A DNA stretch of 64,000 nucleotides from Natrinema sp031626495 (GTDB lineage Archaea; Halobacteriota; Halobacteria; Halobacteriales; Natrialbaceae), in the NCBI RefSeq assembly GCF_031626495.1, contig NZ_JAMQOJ010000010.1, positions 136,997 to 200,996 on the forward strand, given 5' to 3'. This document shows, in pieces, positions 18,810 to 27,166 of the stretch (its first letter is position 1; the number at the start of each line of letters is the position of its first letter). The notes beneath the pieces were generated by a model, which saw nothing but the letters and a program-made list of their open reading frames with translations, ran no database searches and was not told where the DNA came from. Both the position numbers and the translations under genes were made by a program.

Positions 18810-20403
18810 GAGCCTGTCCAAGAAACACTGACAGGGTAATTGGATTCTGCGAGTTCTGAGTTCACATGGCGTAGATTTTATCTAGCGGAAACTCCTGGAT
18901 AGTGTAAGAATCCACCCGTGACGTCCAACATCATCCGATACGACCAAGATCAGCAACACCTCTTGCCGAAGAACGTCGCGGAGTGGGTTGAAGAAGATAG
19001 CCTCGAACGCTATGTTTCCGACGTCATCAATTATCTCGACAACGAGGGCCGGCTCGACTCCTTCTATCCGGAAGATCGGGAGGACGGCTGTGGGCGACCG
19101 TCCTTCCATCCCGTGATGATGCTGAAGATCCTCATCTTTGGGTACTGTATCGGGATCCGCAGCTCCCGAAAATCGACCGTCTCCTTGAACGTGACGTCGC
19201 TTTTCGCTACCTTGCCGCGAATCAACACCCTGACTTCCGTACAATCAGCCTCTTCCGCAAGAACCACCGCGAGGAGTTTGAGCACCTTTTCGTCGAAATC
19301 CTTCATCTCTGTCGCTGGCATGGTCAAAATGGGCGAAGTCGTCCTGGATAGCCGTCGCGGCCAGGGCGACGCTGCCCTCGACCAAAACCGGACTCATGAG
19401 TAGATCACCGAGGAAATCCACGACATCCTTGAGGAGCCTGCTGAGGTCAACGAAGCCGAAGATGACGAATACGGTCCCGAACAGCGTGGGAACGAGCTCC
19501 CGGAGGAACTCCGGGAGCGAGAGGACCGACTGAACCGATTACAGGAAGCCAGGGACCGACTCAACGCAAAGGAACAGCAACTCAAGGAGGAGCAAGCCGA
19601 GAAAATCTGCCAAAGAAAACAGGAGAAGGAAGAAATGGGCCAGAAGAAGCGTAGCCGGAAGCCCACACCTCCGGAGGAGGTGGAGCTTCCGGAGGACACG
19701 AAGGCAAACACGACAGACCCAGCGAGTCAAACGCTCAAAACCAGCAACGGGAGGAAACAGGGGTATAACGGCCAAACAATGGTAGACTGCGACACGCAGG
19801 TCACGTCGCTCAGGAGATCACTACTGACGCAAACGACGTACAGCAACTCAAGCCGATGCTGGAGAACTGGGAAGAAGTGAACGGCAAGCGCCCGGAGAAG
19901 GCGCTTGCCGACGCTGGGTATTGGAGCAAAGAGAATGCGCAGTTAGCAGATGGAACTGTTTATCGCCACGACCAAAGACTGGAAGCGACGGAAAGAACTT
20001 CGGGAGGCAGATCCGCCATGAGGACGGATCCCCAAGTAGTACGGGCTGAAAGAACGCATGGAGCGGAAACTCCGGACGAAACGAGGCAGAAGCATCTACC
20101 GCAAGCGTAGTCAAAGCGTAGAAGCAGTGTTCGGTCAGCACGTTACCCGCGGCTGCGACCGATTCCTGTTACGCGGGGAGACGGGGGCACAAGCGGAGTG
20201 GTCGTTGTTTTCGGCGACGCACAACCTGCTGAAACTGTGGCGGTCCGGCCGAGGGCCGGACGGCCACGAAGTGGCGGACGCGATCGCCGGATAACTGGGC
20301 CCGATTCTCATTTTGTCGACACTAACGGCCGGTCTGGCGAATCGTGTAGCGGTGTCTTCGATCGATATCGGATGACTGGTAGTGCGAATTCTTAGACAGG
20401 CTC
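18810..20403 (+). mobile_element. IS1182-family element, inactivated
   Basis: About 1.6 kb bounded by GAGCCTGTCCAAGAA at the left (18810) and the complement of GAGCCTGTCTAAGAA at the right (ending 20403). Inside is a broken IS1182-type transposase. The 120 bases at the right end recur at 24388-24508, where they are fused to a PAS-domain fragment, so a second copy of this element once stood there. No target duplication is apparent. Confidence 0.75.
18918..20294 (+). pseudogene. IS1182-family transposase, frameshifted
   Basis: Starting near 18918, the N-terminus reads RYDQDQQHLLPKNVAEWVEE and RPSFHPVMMLKILIFGYCIG, as in IS1182-family transposases. A frameshift follows at about 19170; text matching FRTISLFRKNHREEFEHLF lies in another frame. 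A coiled, Glu/Arg-rich middle (ELREREDRLNRLQEARD) and the ADAGYWSKEN block (second catalytic Asp region) come next. The C-terminus is SVEAVFGQHVTRGCDRFLLR to 20294. At least three frame changes or stops make it inactive. Confidence 0.75.
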
Positions 20404-20594
20404 CTCAGGACGACCGATTCTCAAGCGTCATCCAGAAATCAAACAGCGGTACTTCTGGGGAAGCGGTTTGTGGAAGGATGGGTACTACGCGGGACAACGG
20501 GTGCAGTTTCCGAAGATGTAGTTTGGCGGTACATTGAGGAGATGAAACAGTAGGTGAGCGTACGCGATTCACCCACGGGTCAGGTGACCCGTGG
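20404..20594 (+). mobile_element. IS200/IS605-type TnpA remnant with end hairpin
   Basis: Just after the IS1182 end, the plus strand reads IKQRYFWGSGLWKDGYYAG and, one frame over, GAVSEDVVWRYIEEMKQ to a TAG at 20551-20553. This is the C-terminal part of a Y1 transposase. Downstream, CCACGGGTCA (20573-20582) and TGACCCGTGG (20585-20594) form a perfect 10-bp hairpin of the kind that marks IS200/IS605 ends. The N-terminus with the HUH motif is missing. Confidence 0.6.
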
Positions 20595-20663
20595 ACCTCT
20601 CGCTGTTCCCTTTAGAGACGGGCCTCGAGTCGGATCCCGGTCGGCGTTTCCATCTCTCCTCCT

Positions 20664-22463
20664 TTACGGTGCGCTGTCGATCGCGTACATCTCGAAGTCG
20701 TCGTTCGAGATGACCTTGTTCGCGCCCGGCTCGGTTTCGAGCCCCTCAAGCGCTCTCCTATCATAATTGAGTTCGCGGTAGACGTCGAGCTCCCTCGACT
20801 TGTCCCAGTCGGTGACGACGAAGTAGTACTCGTCGGTGGGGTAGGCCCCGCTGTAGTTCCCCTCCGAAAACACGGTGGCGTTGACGGAGCCGGTTGCGGC
20901 CGACGCACCACCGACCGTGTCGCCGCCGCCTGCAACCCCGTTGATGCCCTGCTCGTATCGATAGGGATCGTACCCCATCCCCGCGTAGGGGACGTCATCA
21001 GCCCCGTGATCGAAGCCATCTTCGTAGCCGCTCATCATTTCGTCGGTCACGTGCTGCCCCGGGTTGTAGATCAACGGCGACGTGAACACCGTCATCAGCC
21101 CGAGGACAAGACACGCCCCGAGTACCAGCGCTGTGACCGCGTTCGCGCCTGGTTTCGTGATCACGCCCGAGAGGCCGCCGACGAGCCGTGCGAGGGCGAT
21201 ACCGGCCAGGATCGTCAGGAGCACGTAGATGAACCCCATCTGCCGGAACGCCATCGTCGGCGTCCCGAGGAAGTAGACGAGAAACATCGCGGAGAGCGGG
21301 AACAGTGCGAACGCGAAGTAGTTAACGAGGGATCTGGTCTCCCCGTCGAGGCTCGTCCGGCCGAGCCAGACGACCAGGATGAAACAGCCGACGATGAGGC
21401 CGATGATCGCCGCGTCGAGGAACATCTTCACGAACAACTCGGTGAGGCTGCCACCGATCTCGGTCAACGACGTCCCCCGTTGATTAACCTCGGTACTGCC
21501 GCCGATATCCTGTGCGAGCAGGCCGGTGACGAGGCCGCCGACGGCCTGCCTGAACCGCTCGTTGCCGAGCGCCCAGAGTCCGAAGAGGGCCCCGAGGGAG
21601 AGCGTGTGGACGTGGGTCGTCGGATGCTCGAGCATCGGGTGGTCGTCGTAGCGCCGGCGGGCGAGGAACTGGACGCCGCTGATCGCGCCGATGAGAACGA
21701 CGACGTTGAACATCTGCTGGGGATGGACCAGCAAGAGTGCGAGGCCGGTGAGAAAGACGAGAACGCTGAACGGCGACACGCCGAGCGGGAGCCGCTCGAG
21801 CGTCGAGCGCCGGCGGAGATAGGCGACGATCGCGAAGAGCACGGGCGGAACGAGGAACAGCGCGTTCGAGTTGGTGTGGACGCCCATGTGCGTCGCGATG
21901 TTGTTGATCGGCAGCACCATCCAGGAGACGATCGCGGCGAGGCCGACCGCCAGCTCGTCGCCGGTCATATCGCGGACGACGAGCGGGACGAAGACGACGA
22001 AGGGGACGAAGAGGACGACCATCCCGATCAGGAGCCCGCGTTCGATCGAGACGCCGCCCGCGAAGTGCAGGACCGTCGCGATAGAGTGGAGTCCCGGATA
22101 GAAGAGTTCGTGCGGCGCGGTTCCGCCGGTAACGATGTCGCGCGTCCACCCGAGGTGCGTGAGTGCGTCGCCCATTCCGGCGAACCGATAGTTCCTGAGT
22201 ATCGGGAGGCTCACGATGGCCGTGACCGTCAGTCCCCCGAGACCGATTCCGAGTCCTTGCTGACGGCCGCGACAGGACAGGGTTGCTCCGACCGCGATCG
22301 CGAGCGCGAGTGCGAACCCGAACCAGGTGATCGTCGGCGCACCCGCGTAGACCGACGGCTCGTAGTCGGTAGCAGGATTCGCCCTCGCCACGAGGATCCC
22401 CATCGTGACTGCGAGAAAGCCAATCGCGACCGTCACGTTGAGCGTCGATCGTCTCATGTCCAC
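20664..22463 (-). CDS. Large polytopic membrane protein, possible glycosyltransferase-like
   Basis: The 599-residue protein has a signal-anchor start, about 12 membrane helices up to residue 460, and an extracellular C-terminal domain of about 130 acidic residues. Early in the chain is RFAGMGDALTHLGWTRDI followed by HELFYPGLHSIA. The layout (acidic residue in the first outer loop, many helices, soluble tail) resembles membrane GT-C-type glycosyltransferases, but I cannot name a family. It is divergent from the PP-loop ATPase gene 250 bases away, a pairing that fits surface polysaccharide or protein glycosylation. GC content is higher than in the surrounding debris. Confidence 0.7.
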   Translation of the reverse strand: MDMRRSTLNVTVAIGFLAVTMGILVARANPATDYEPSVYAGAPTITWFGFALALAIAVGATLSCRGRQQGLGIGLGGLTVTAIVSLPILRNYRFAGMGDALTHLGWTRDIVTGGTAPHELFYPGLHSIATVLHFAGGVSIERGLLIGMVVLFVPFVVFVPLVVRDMTGDELAVGLAAIVSWMVLPINNIATHMGVHTNSNALFLVPPVLFAIVAYLRRRSTLERLPLGVSPFSVLVFLTGLALLLVHPQQMFNVVVLIGAISGVQFLARRRYDDHPMLEHPTTHVHTLSLGALFGLWALGNERFRQAVGGLVTGLLAQDIGGSTEVNQRGTSLTEIGGSLTELFVKMFLDAAIIGLIVGCFILVVWLGRTSLDGETRSLVNYFAFALFPLSAMFLVYFLGTPTMAFRQMGFIYVLLTILAGIALARLVGGLSGVITKPGANAVTALVLGACLVLGLMTVFTSPLIYNPGQHVTDEMMSGYEDGFDHGADDVPYAGMGYDPYRYEQGINGVAGGGDTVGGASAATGSVNATVFSEGNYSGAYPTDEYYFVVTDWDKSRELDVYRELNYDRRALEGLETEPGANKVISNDDFEMYAIDSAP

Positions 22464-22712
22464 TCACCGAGTTCGGCCGGACCAGTCTCGATACGCATGT
22501 GTTGGGCCAGTGGTCGGCACTGCCGGGGTTTGTTATAGGCTTCCTACCCTCGAAAACAGCCGTTGTGAGGTCTCCATCCGAAGTATGCTATCCCTATCGA
22601 ATCCGAACGGTCAGCTACGGATTGATCTCTCGAGACGCGATCGATCAACGATTATGCTGGTTTTTGTAGGCGGTCGTGATCGGTTGAGACGACACCTGAA
22701 CTCGCCCTCACT

Positions 22713-24020
22713 ATGTCATCCATCATCATCGACGAGATCTCGACTCACGAGGCGACCCTCGAGTGCTCGGTCCGCAGCTCGGCCGACCTCGAGCGGTTCT
22801 TCACCGACGAATCGTTTCGGACTAGCTACGACGTTCCGATCGGGGACGTTCCGGAGGGCGTGCTCGCGATTCCCGTCCTCGCGCAGGTCTGTCCGGTCGC
22901 GTGGGCCAACGGAGCCGACGTCTACGTCGACGAGGTCGACGCGACGTTCGCCCGCGCGCTCGAGGACGTGAAGGAATCGCTGTGTGAGATGCACGACTTC
23001 CTCAAGGGCGGGACGCTCTACGCGCGCCGAACCATCGAAGCGGAGCCGGACGCGACCGGCGAGAGCGGCCTGCTGTTCACCGGCGGCGTCGACTCGACGT
23101 GCTCGTACGTCCGCCACCGCGAGGAGTCGCCGACGCTGATCAGCGTTCGCGGCTGGACGATCACCCCGGACGCCGCCGACGACGGGAAGTGGGACGCCCT
23201 CCGCGAGCGCGTCTCGGGCTTCGCCGCCGACCGCGACTGCGAGACGGCGTTCGTCGAGTCGAACATGCTCTCGTTCCTCGACCATCCGATGCTGTTGGCC
23301 CACTACAAGCGCTACGTCGACGGCGGCTGGTACAGCTCCGTGGGTCACGGGCTGGGACTGCTCGGCCTCTGCGCGCCGATGGCCTACGCGCGCGGAATGG
23401 AGGATCTCTACGTGGCTGCGACTCACTGGGACGGGATCGACCTCGAGTGGGGCTCGCGCCCCGACGTCGACGAGCGCGTCCGGTGGGCCGGGACGCGGTG
23501 TCACCACGACGCCTACGAACTCACCCGGCAGGAACGCCTCGACGTCATCGCCGACTACGTCCGCGACGCGGATCCCGAACTGCAACTCCAGACCTGTAAC
23601 GACCGCATGGACGGTAACTGTGGTGAATGCGAGAAGTGTTATCGGACGGCGGTCGGCCTTCGCCTGGCAGGCCTCGAGCCGTCGAACCACGGCTATCCGT
23701 TCTCGGACGCGGACTACCGCGACCTCCGTCGCTCCCTCGAGCGCGGCGACTGGGTGCTCGGCCAGGACGAGCGCCACATGTGGGTCGACATCCGCGAGCG
23801 CGCGAGCGAGACCGAACCCGCGACGCCGGCCGAGCGACGCTTCTTCGAGTGGCTCGAAACCGCGGATCTGGCCGATCTGATATCGTCGTCCGGCTCGCCG
23901 CTGGTCCACCGCCTCCTCTGGGCCGGCGCGCGAAACGCGCCGAACAGCGTCTATAATACCGCGTACCCGGCCTGGACGACGGCGAAAGCGGGCCTTCGAC
24001 TCGTCCGGTCCGGTCGATAG
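22713..24020 (+). CDS. PP-loop (ExsB/QueC-like) ATPase
   Basis: A 435-residue soluble protein. The ATP-binding PP-loop is LLFTGGVDSTCSYV (residues about 120-133). A Cys cluster CNDRMDGNCGECEKCYRT near residue 300 likely binds zinc, as in QueC-type and related adenylating enzymes. The N-terminal 110 residues are a separate domain with no motif I know. PP-loop enzymes activate a substrate by adenylation for amide or nitrile formation or thiolation. Homologues without known function occur in surface-polysaccharide gene sets. It is divergent from the polytopic membrane gene. The assignment to a pathway is open. Confidence 0.8.
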   Translation: MSSIIIDEISTHEATLECSVRSSADLERFFTDESFRTSYDVPIGDVPEGVLAIPVLAQVCPVAWANGADVYVDEVDATFARALEDVKESLCEMHDFLKGGTLYARRTIEAEPDATGESGLLFTGGVDSTCSYVRHREESPTLISVRGWTITPDAADDGKWDALRERVSGFAADRDCETAFVESNMLSFLDHPMLLAHYKRYVDGGWYSSVGHGLGLLGLCAPMAYARGMEDLYVAATHWDGIDLEWGSRPDVDERVRWAGTRCHHDAYELTRQERLDVIADYVRDADPELQLQTCNDRMDGNCGECEKCYRTAVGLRLAGLEPSNHGYPFSDADYRDLRRSLERGDWVLGQDERHMWVDIRERASETEPATPAERRFFEWLETADLADLISSSGSPLVHRLLWAGARNAPNSVYNTAYPAWTTAKAGLRLVRSGR

Positions 24021-24070
24021 AGCGAGGCGCCCGGTCGGCGTCCCGCCCACCACGCTTTTCATCATCCTAC

Positions 24071-24502
24071 GTGAACGAATGGCACAATAGTGAGATGACC
24101 GTCGAAATCGGCGATCTGGCCTCGATCTTGCTCGAGTACGAGTCGGACCAGCTCGTCGGCGAGGGCTCCCAGGAGTACATCCATCCGGACAATCGGCAAA
24201 CCGTCGCGGACCAGTTCCAGCAGATCAGTGCGACGGGGGAATTGTCCGCGTTGGTCCGATATCGTCACGCGACCCGAAGTGGCGAGTGGGTTTGGCTCGA
24301 GGGCCGCTTTACGGATCTACCCGACGACACGCTCGAGGGGTACGTCATCAGCTCGCGGGATATCTCCCGACAGGTCGCTGCGGAACGCGATCGCCGAATA
24401 ACTGAGCCCGATTCGCATTTTGCCGACACTGACGGCCGGTCTGGCGAATCGTGTAGCGGTGTCTTCGATCGATATCGGATGACTGATAGTGCGAATTCTT
24501 AG
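24071..24502 (+). pseudogene. PAS-domain fragment fused to IS1182 end sequence
   Basis: The open frame of 143 codons (GTG 24071, or ATG 24094) contains a PAS/PAC half: LEYESDQLVGEGSQEYIHPD, EWVWLEGRF and VISSRDISRQVAAER, as in haloarchaeal sensor kinases and Bat-type regulators. After about residue 107 the reading enters the 120-base right end of an IS1182 element (see 24388-24508), so the last 36 residues are transposon-encoded junk. The PAS domain also lacks its N-terminal strand. The kinase or output domain is gone. It is a truncated relic that happens to stay open. Confidence 0.7.
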
Positions 24503-24508
24503 ACAGGA
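24388..24508. repeat. Solo right end of an IS1182-type element
   Basis: These 121 bases match 20280-20400 with only scattered differences, from GCGATCGCCG through GGCCGGTCTGGCGAATCG to CTTAGACAGG. The shared block stops at the same outer base in both places, at the IS end. The rest of this second element is missing, so it was lost by deletion after inserting into the PAS gene. Confidence 0.8.
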
Positions 24509-24577
24509 TCATATATACCAGTATTAAAACGCAACCGCTTAAGACTGCGAACGAAACGATAGTGGTTATAGATTTAG

Positions 24578-26389
24578 TTAGTTGTCAGAGTTCGGCACTA
24601 CTTTGAGGGGACGCATCATGTCGTGATCTTCGTGCTCGATCATGTGACAATGCCACATATATTTGCCCGTTTGGTCATTAAATAATCCTTCGTACTCCCC
24701 AAAGTGTGCGATCACGTGAACAACCTCACCGGGATCAACAGTGACTACATCGTTCCAACCCAGCTCATAGGTCTGGGGAGACTCGATCGTAGCCGGTTTA
24801 ATGGTGTCCTTGTCCGGATCATAATCGTTGATCGACTCTCGTCCCAGCACCTGAAAGTGTACAAGATGGAGATGTATCGGATGGGACATTGCAGTATTGT
24901 TAACGAGACTCCAGATCTCGGTGTCGCCGAGCGTGGGATCCTCAGTAACGGGATCGTCCAGTCTGTACCCTACTTTTTGGTCTTCTGTCCCGAGGAGGGA
25001 TAGCATCCGTCCGTAATCGTCGGTTTGCGTAGAGAGCCAGAGCTGTCTGGTACGATCTACCGCATTGGCAGAAATCTTCGGGATCTCCGTCAGTTTGTCC
25101 GGCACCTGATTGGTGCCTTGTATGCTCCCCGCGTCATCCACGTCGATGAGCATAATTTCCGGAAGTGGCTTTGTCTCCTCGCTTCTCTCCAGCGTGCCAC
25201 GGAACAGTGACGGCGCATTATTGTGAAGGAGCAGCGTCTGGCCAGCGTAGTCGGAAAAGTTAACAATGACGTCGGCACGTTGGCTCGGTCCCAACTCGAG
25301 ACGGTCGGCAATCTCGACCGGTTCCGAGAGGAGGCCGCCATCGTTCCCAATCTGGACGAAAGGCGGGCCGTCGTCACCAGTTTCGCCGGAAGTCTCATCG
25401 TACTCGAGCAGTTTGAGATTGTAATAACGACTGTTGGCACCGTTGAGGAGCCGAAACCGATACTTTCTGGGTTTGACGGGCAGCCGAGGCCACGCTTTCC
25501 CGTTGACGAGAGACGTATCTCCGTAGAACTGCGGAACAATGCTCGGATCTGGCTGTGACTTCTCTCCACTTTCTTGCTCGTCCGAGATGGCCGTCGGATA
25601 GAACAATGACCCGTCCTCATTGAAGCTTCGATCCTGAAGCACGAGTGGGATCTCGTACTCACCATCGGGTAGGCCGAGATCCTGCTCGTGTTTGTTCCGA
25701 AGTAGATAGAAGCCTGCGAGACCTGCATATACGTTTAACCGCGTGATGCCGAGCGAATGGTCGTGGTACCACAGGGTCGTTGGGGGCTGGTCGTTCACGT
25801 AGTAGTAGTCCTTTTTCTCGAACTCAGGTCCCGTGTCTTGAAAATCACGGGTGAACCACGCCTGGGCGTGGCCATCGCTCTCGGCTTCGATGTTCCCTCC
25901 ATGAAGGTGCGTCACGACTCGTACGCCTGTTGTATCGTACGGGACTAGATCGCTATGAACCGTCGTGTCCACGGGTAAGAGGTGGTCGTCCGGCAACCTG
26001 TTCTGCCACCGCACATAGATCGGTTCGCCTTGTTGGGCTTCGATGGTCGGACCAGGGTATTGACCATCGTACCCCCAGACGGTCGTCGGCGGAAGATCGC
26101 TGTGGAGATTCTGTTCGACTTCGCTCATTTCGATCTCGTAATAGGGTTGCCCGTCCTTCATCCCAGTTGGCTCTATGACGCCTGGGCGAGGCACATCGTC
26201 AACCCATTTTTTGAGGTCTGGCGACGAATGGTCCGTTATGGTCGCCGGCGCCGTTGTCTCCGTTCCGTTCTCAGTGGATCTATTATCTGTTGAACAGCCC
26301 GCAAAGGCCGAGATACTCGTAGCACCAGTTGTCAGGAGAAGCTTGCGGCGCGAGACATCTATCTCGGACGGCTCAATACGCTCTTTCAT
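24578..26389 (-). CDS. Three-domain multicopper oxidase (CotA/bilirubin-oxidase-like)
   Basis: A 603-residue secreted oxidase. The leader has SRRKLLL and a lipobox-like FAGC, so it is probably Tat-exported and membrane-anchored. All four copper motifs are present: THLHGGN, LWYHDHS, HPIHLHLVHF, and MWHCHMIEHEDHDMM with the Cys of the type-1 site and a Met axial ligand. The HEDxxMM ending is typical of the CotA/bilirubin-oxidase branch. It would oxidise phenolics, Cu(I) or Mn(II) at the cell surface while reducing O2 to water. There are no operon partners. The other multicopper oxidase in the window (41.1 kb) is of a different, two-domain type. Confidence 0.93.
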   Translation of the reverse strand: MKERIEPSEIDVSRRKLLLTTGATSISAFAGCSTDNRSTENGTETTAPATITDHSSPDLKKWVDDVPRPGVIEPTGMKDGQPYYEIEMSEVEQNLHSDLPPTTVWGYDGQYPGPTIEAQQGEPIYVRWQNRLPDDHLLPVDTTVHSDLVPYDTTGVRVVTHLHGGNIEAESDGHAQAWFTRDFQDTGPEFEKKDYYYVNDQPPTTLWYHDHSLGITRLNVYAGLAGFYLLRNKHEQDLGLPDGEYEIPLVLQDRSFNEDGSLFYPTAISDEQESGEKSQPDPSIVPQFYGDTSLVNGKAWPRLPVKPRKYRFRLLNGANSRYYNLKLLEYDETSGETGDDGPPFVQIGNDGGLLSEPVEIADRLELGPSQRADVIVNFSDYAGQTLLLHNNAPSLFRGTLERSEETKPLPEIMLIDVDDAGSIQGTNQVPDKLTEIPKISANAVDRTRQLWLSTQTDDYGRMLSLLGTEDQKVGYRLDDPVTEDPTLGDTEIWSLVNNTAMSHPIHLHLVHFQVLGRESINDYDPDKDTIKPATIESPQTYELGWNDVVTVDPGEVVHVIAHFGEYEGLFNDQTGKYMWHCHMIEHEDHDMMRPLKVVPNSDN

Positions 26390-27166
26390 AGGCTATTTGA
26401 GTATATAAATTCCCGCTGAATAGCGGGTGAGGCCAGTTCCTATTAGGTGAGAAACGTGTGAATATGTTCGCCACCCATATATACGATCTTTCGAGCTTTC
26501 GTTGAGCAGTCGCCTTTCACCGTTACAAGGACAGAGAGTCTGTCACTATCTCCGACTTTGTCATCGTGGGGTAGAAAGTATTCGATATTGGTTGATGATC
26601 AAGCTGAAGTCCTGCCGACGAAAACGGCTACGTTTGGGTCTCACGAGATAGACTCAGGATGAACTGGCCGCACAAGACGCAAAAGTACAAGATAAATAAA
26701 GTGGGTGTGAATTTACAACGTCAAGTATAGCCCCTGAATCTGACGATTAAAGTATCTGGTCAAGATTGTAAGTGAGGTAAGTAAGCGCGAGTTCTCGAAA
26801 TTGCTTCCACCAGTGCCGAAGTAGACAAACACACCACACTTCCGCTTGAGACGCGAATCTACTGTCTCGTTCTGGCTGCACTGTCCATAGAGCGCCGTTT
26901 CGAGAACTTTGAGGATATCGCGCGACAGCCCGCCGAGCGAAATTGAATGTTTGCTCAACAAACCAGAGTAACTGCGATTTGTGGAGGCTCCATCCGGTCA
27001 CACTACTGTCTGAATTTGTACCTCTCCAAGCGTTTCAGCAGACCATCCCTTCCTATATGGTTGAGAATAGCAAGCCAATACTTCTAAAACCTGAGCTAAG
27101 ATTGAGTATCATGACATTCTCTGACAGAACGCGATAGTTGACTGACTTCAGATGTAATCTTTGTCG
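26390..27166. other. Region without an intact gene; possible transposase relic
   Basis: About 780 bases. The 26400-26700 part holds the upstream region of the oxidase and nothing recognisable. On the minus strand at 26713-27001 two overlapping frames give LGGLSRDILKVLETALYG, NETVDSRLKRKCGVFVYF and FRELALTYLTYNLDQIL, which together could be a transposase C-terminus broken by a frameshift. I cannot assign the family. No inverted repeats were found. Confidence 0.3.

Noticed and set aside
21006..22538. 510-codon open frame on the plus strand
   Set aside because: Shadow of the polytopic membrane protein gene; composition is Arg/Glu/Asp-rich nonsense with no fold.
22716..24065. 449-codon open frame on the minus strand
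   Set aside because: Antisense of the PP-loop ATPase, whose motifs are on the other strand.
26713..27001. Intact small gene upstream of the MrpA end
   Set aside because: Text is split over two frames and lacks a start; at most a transposase relic.
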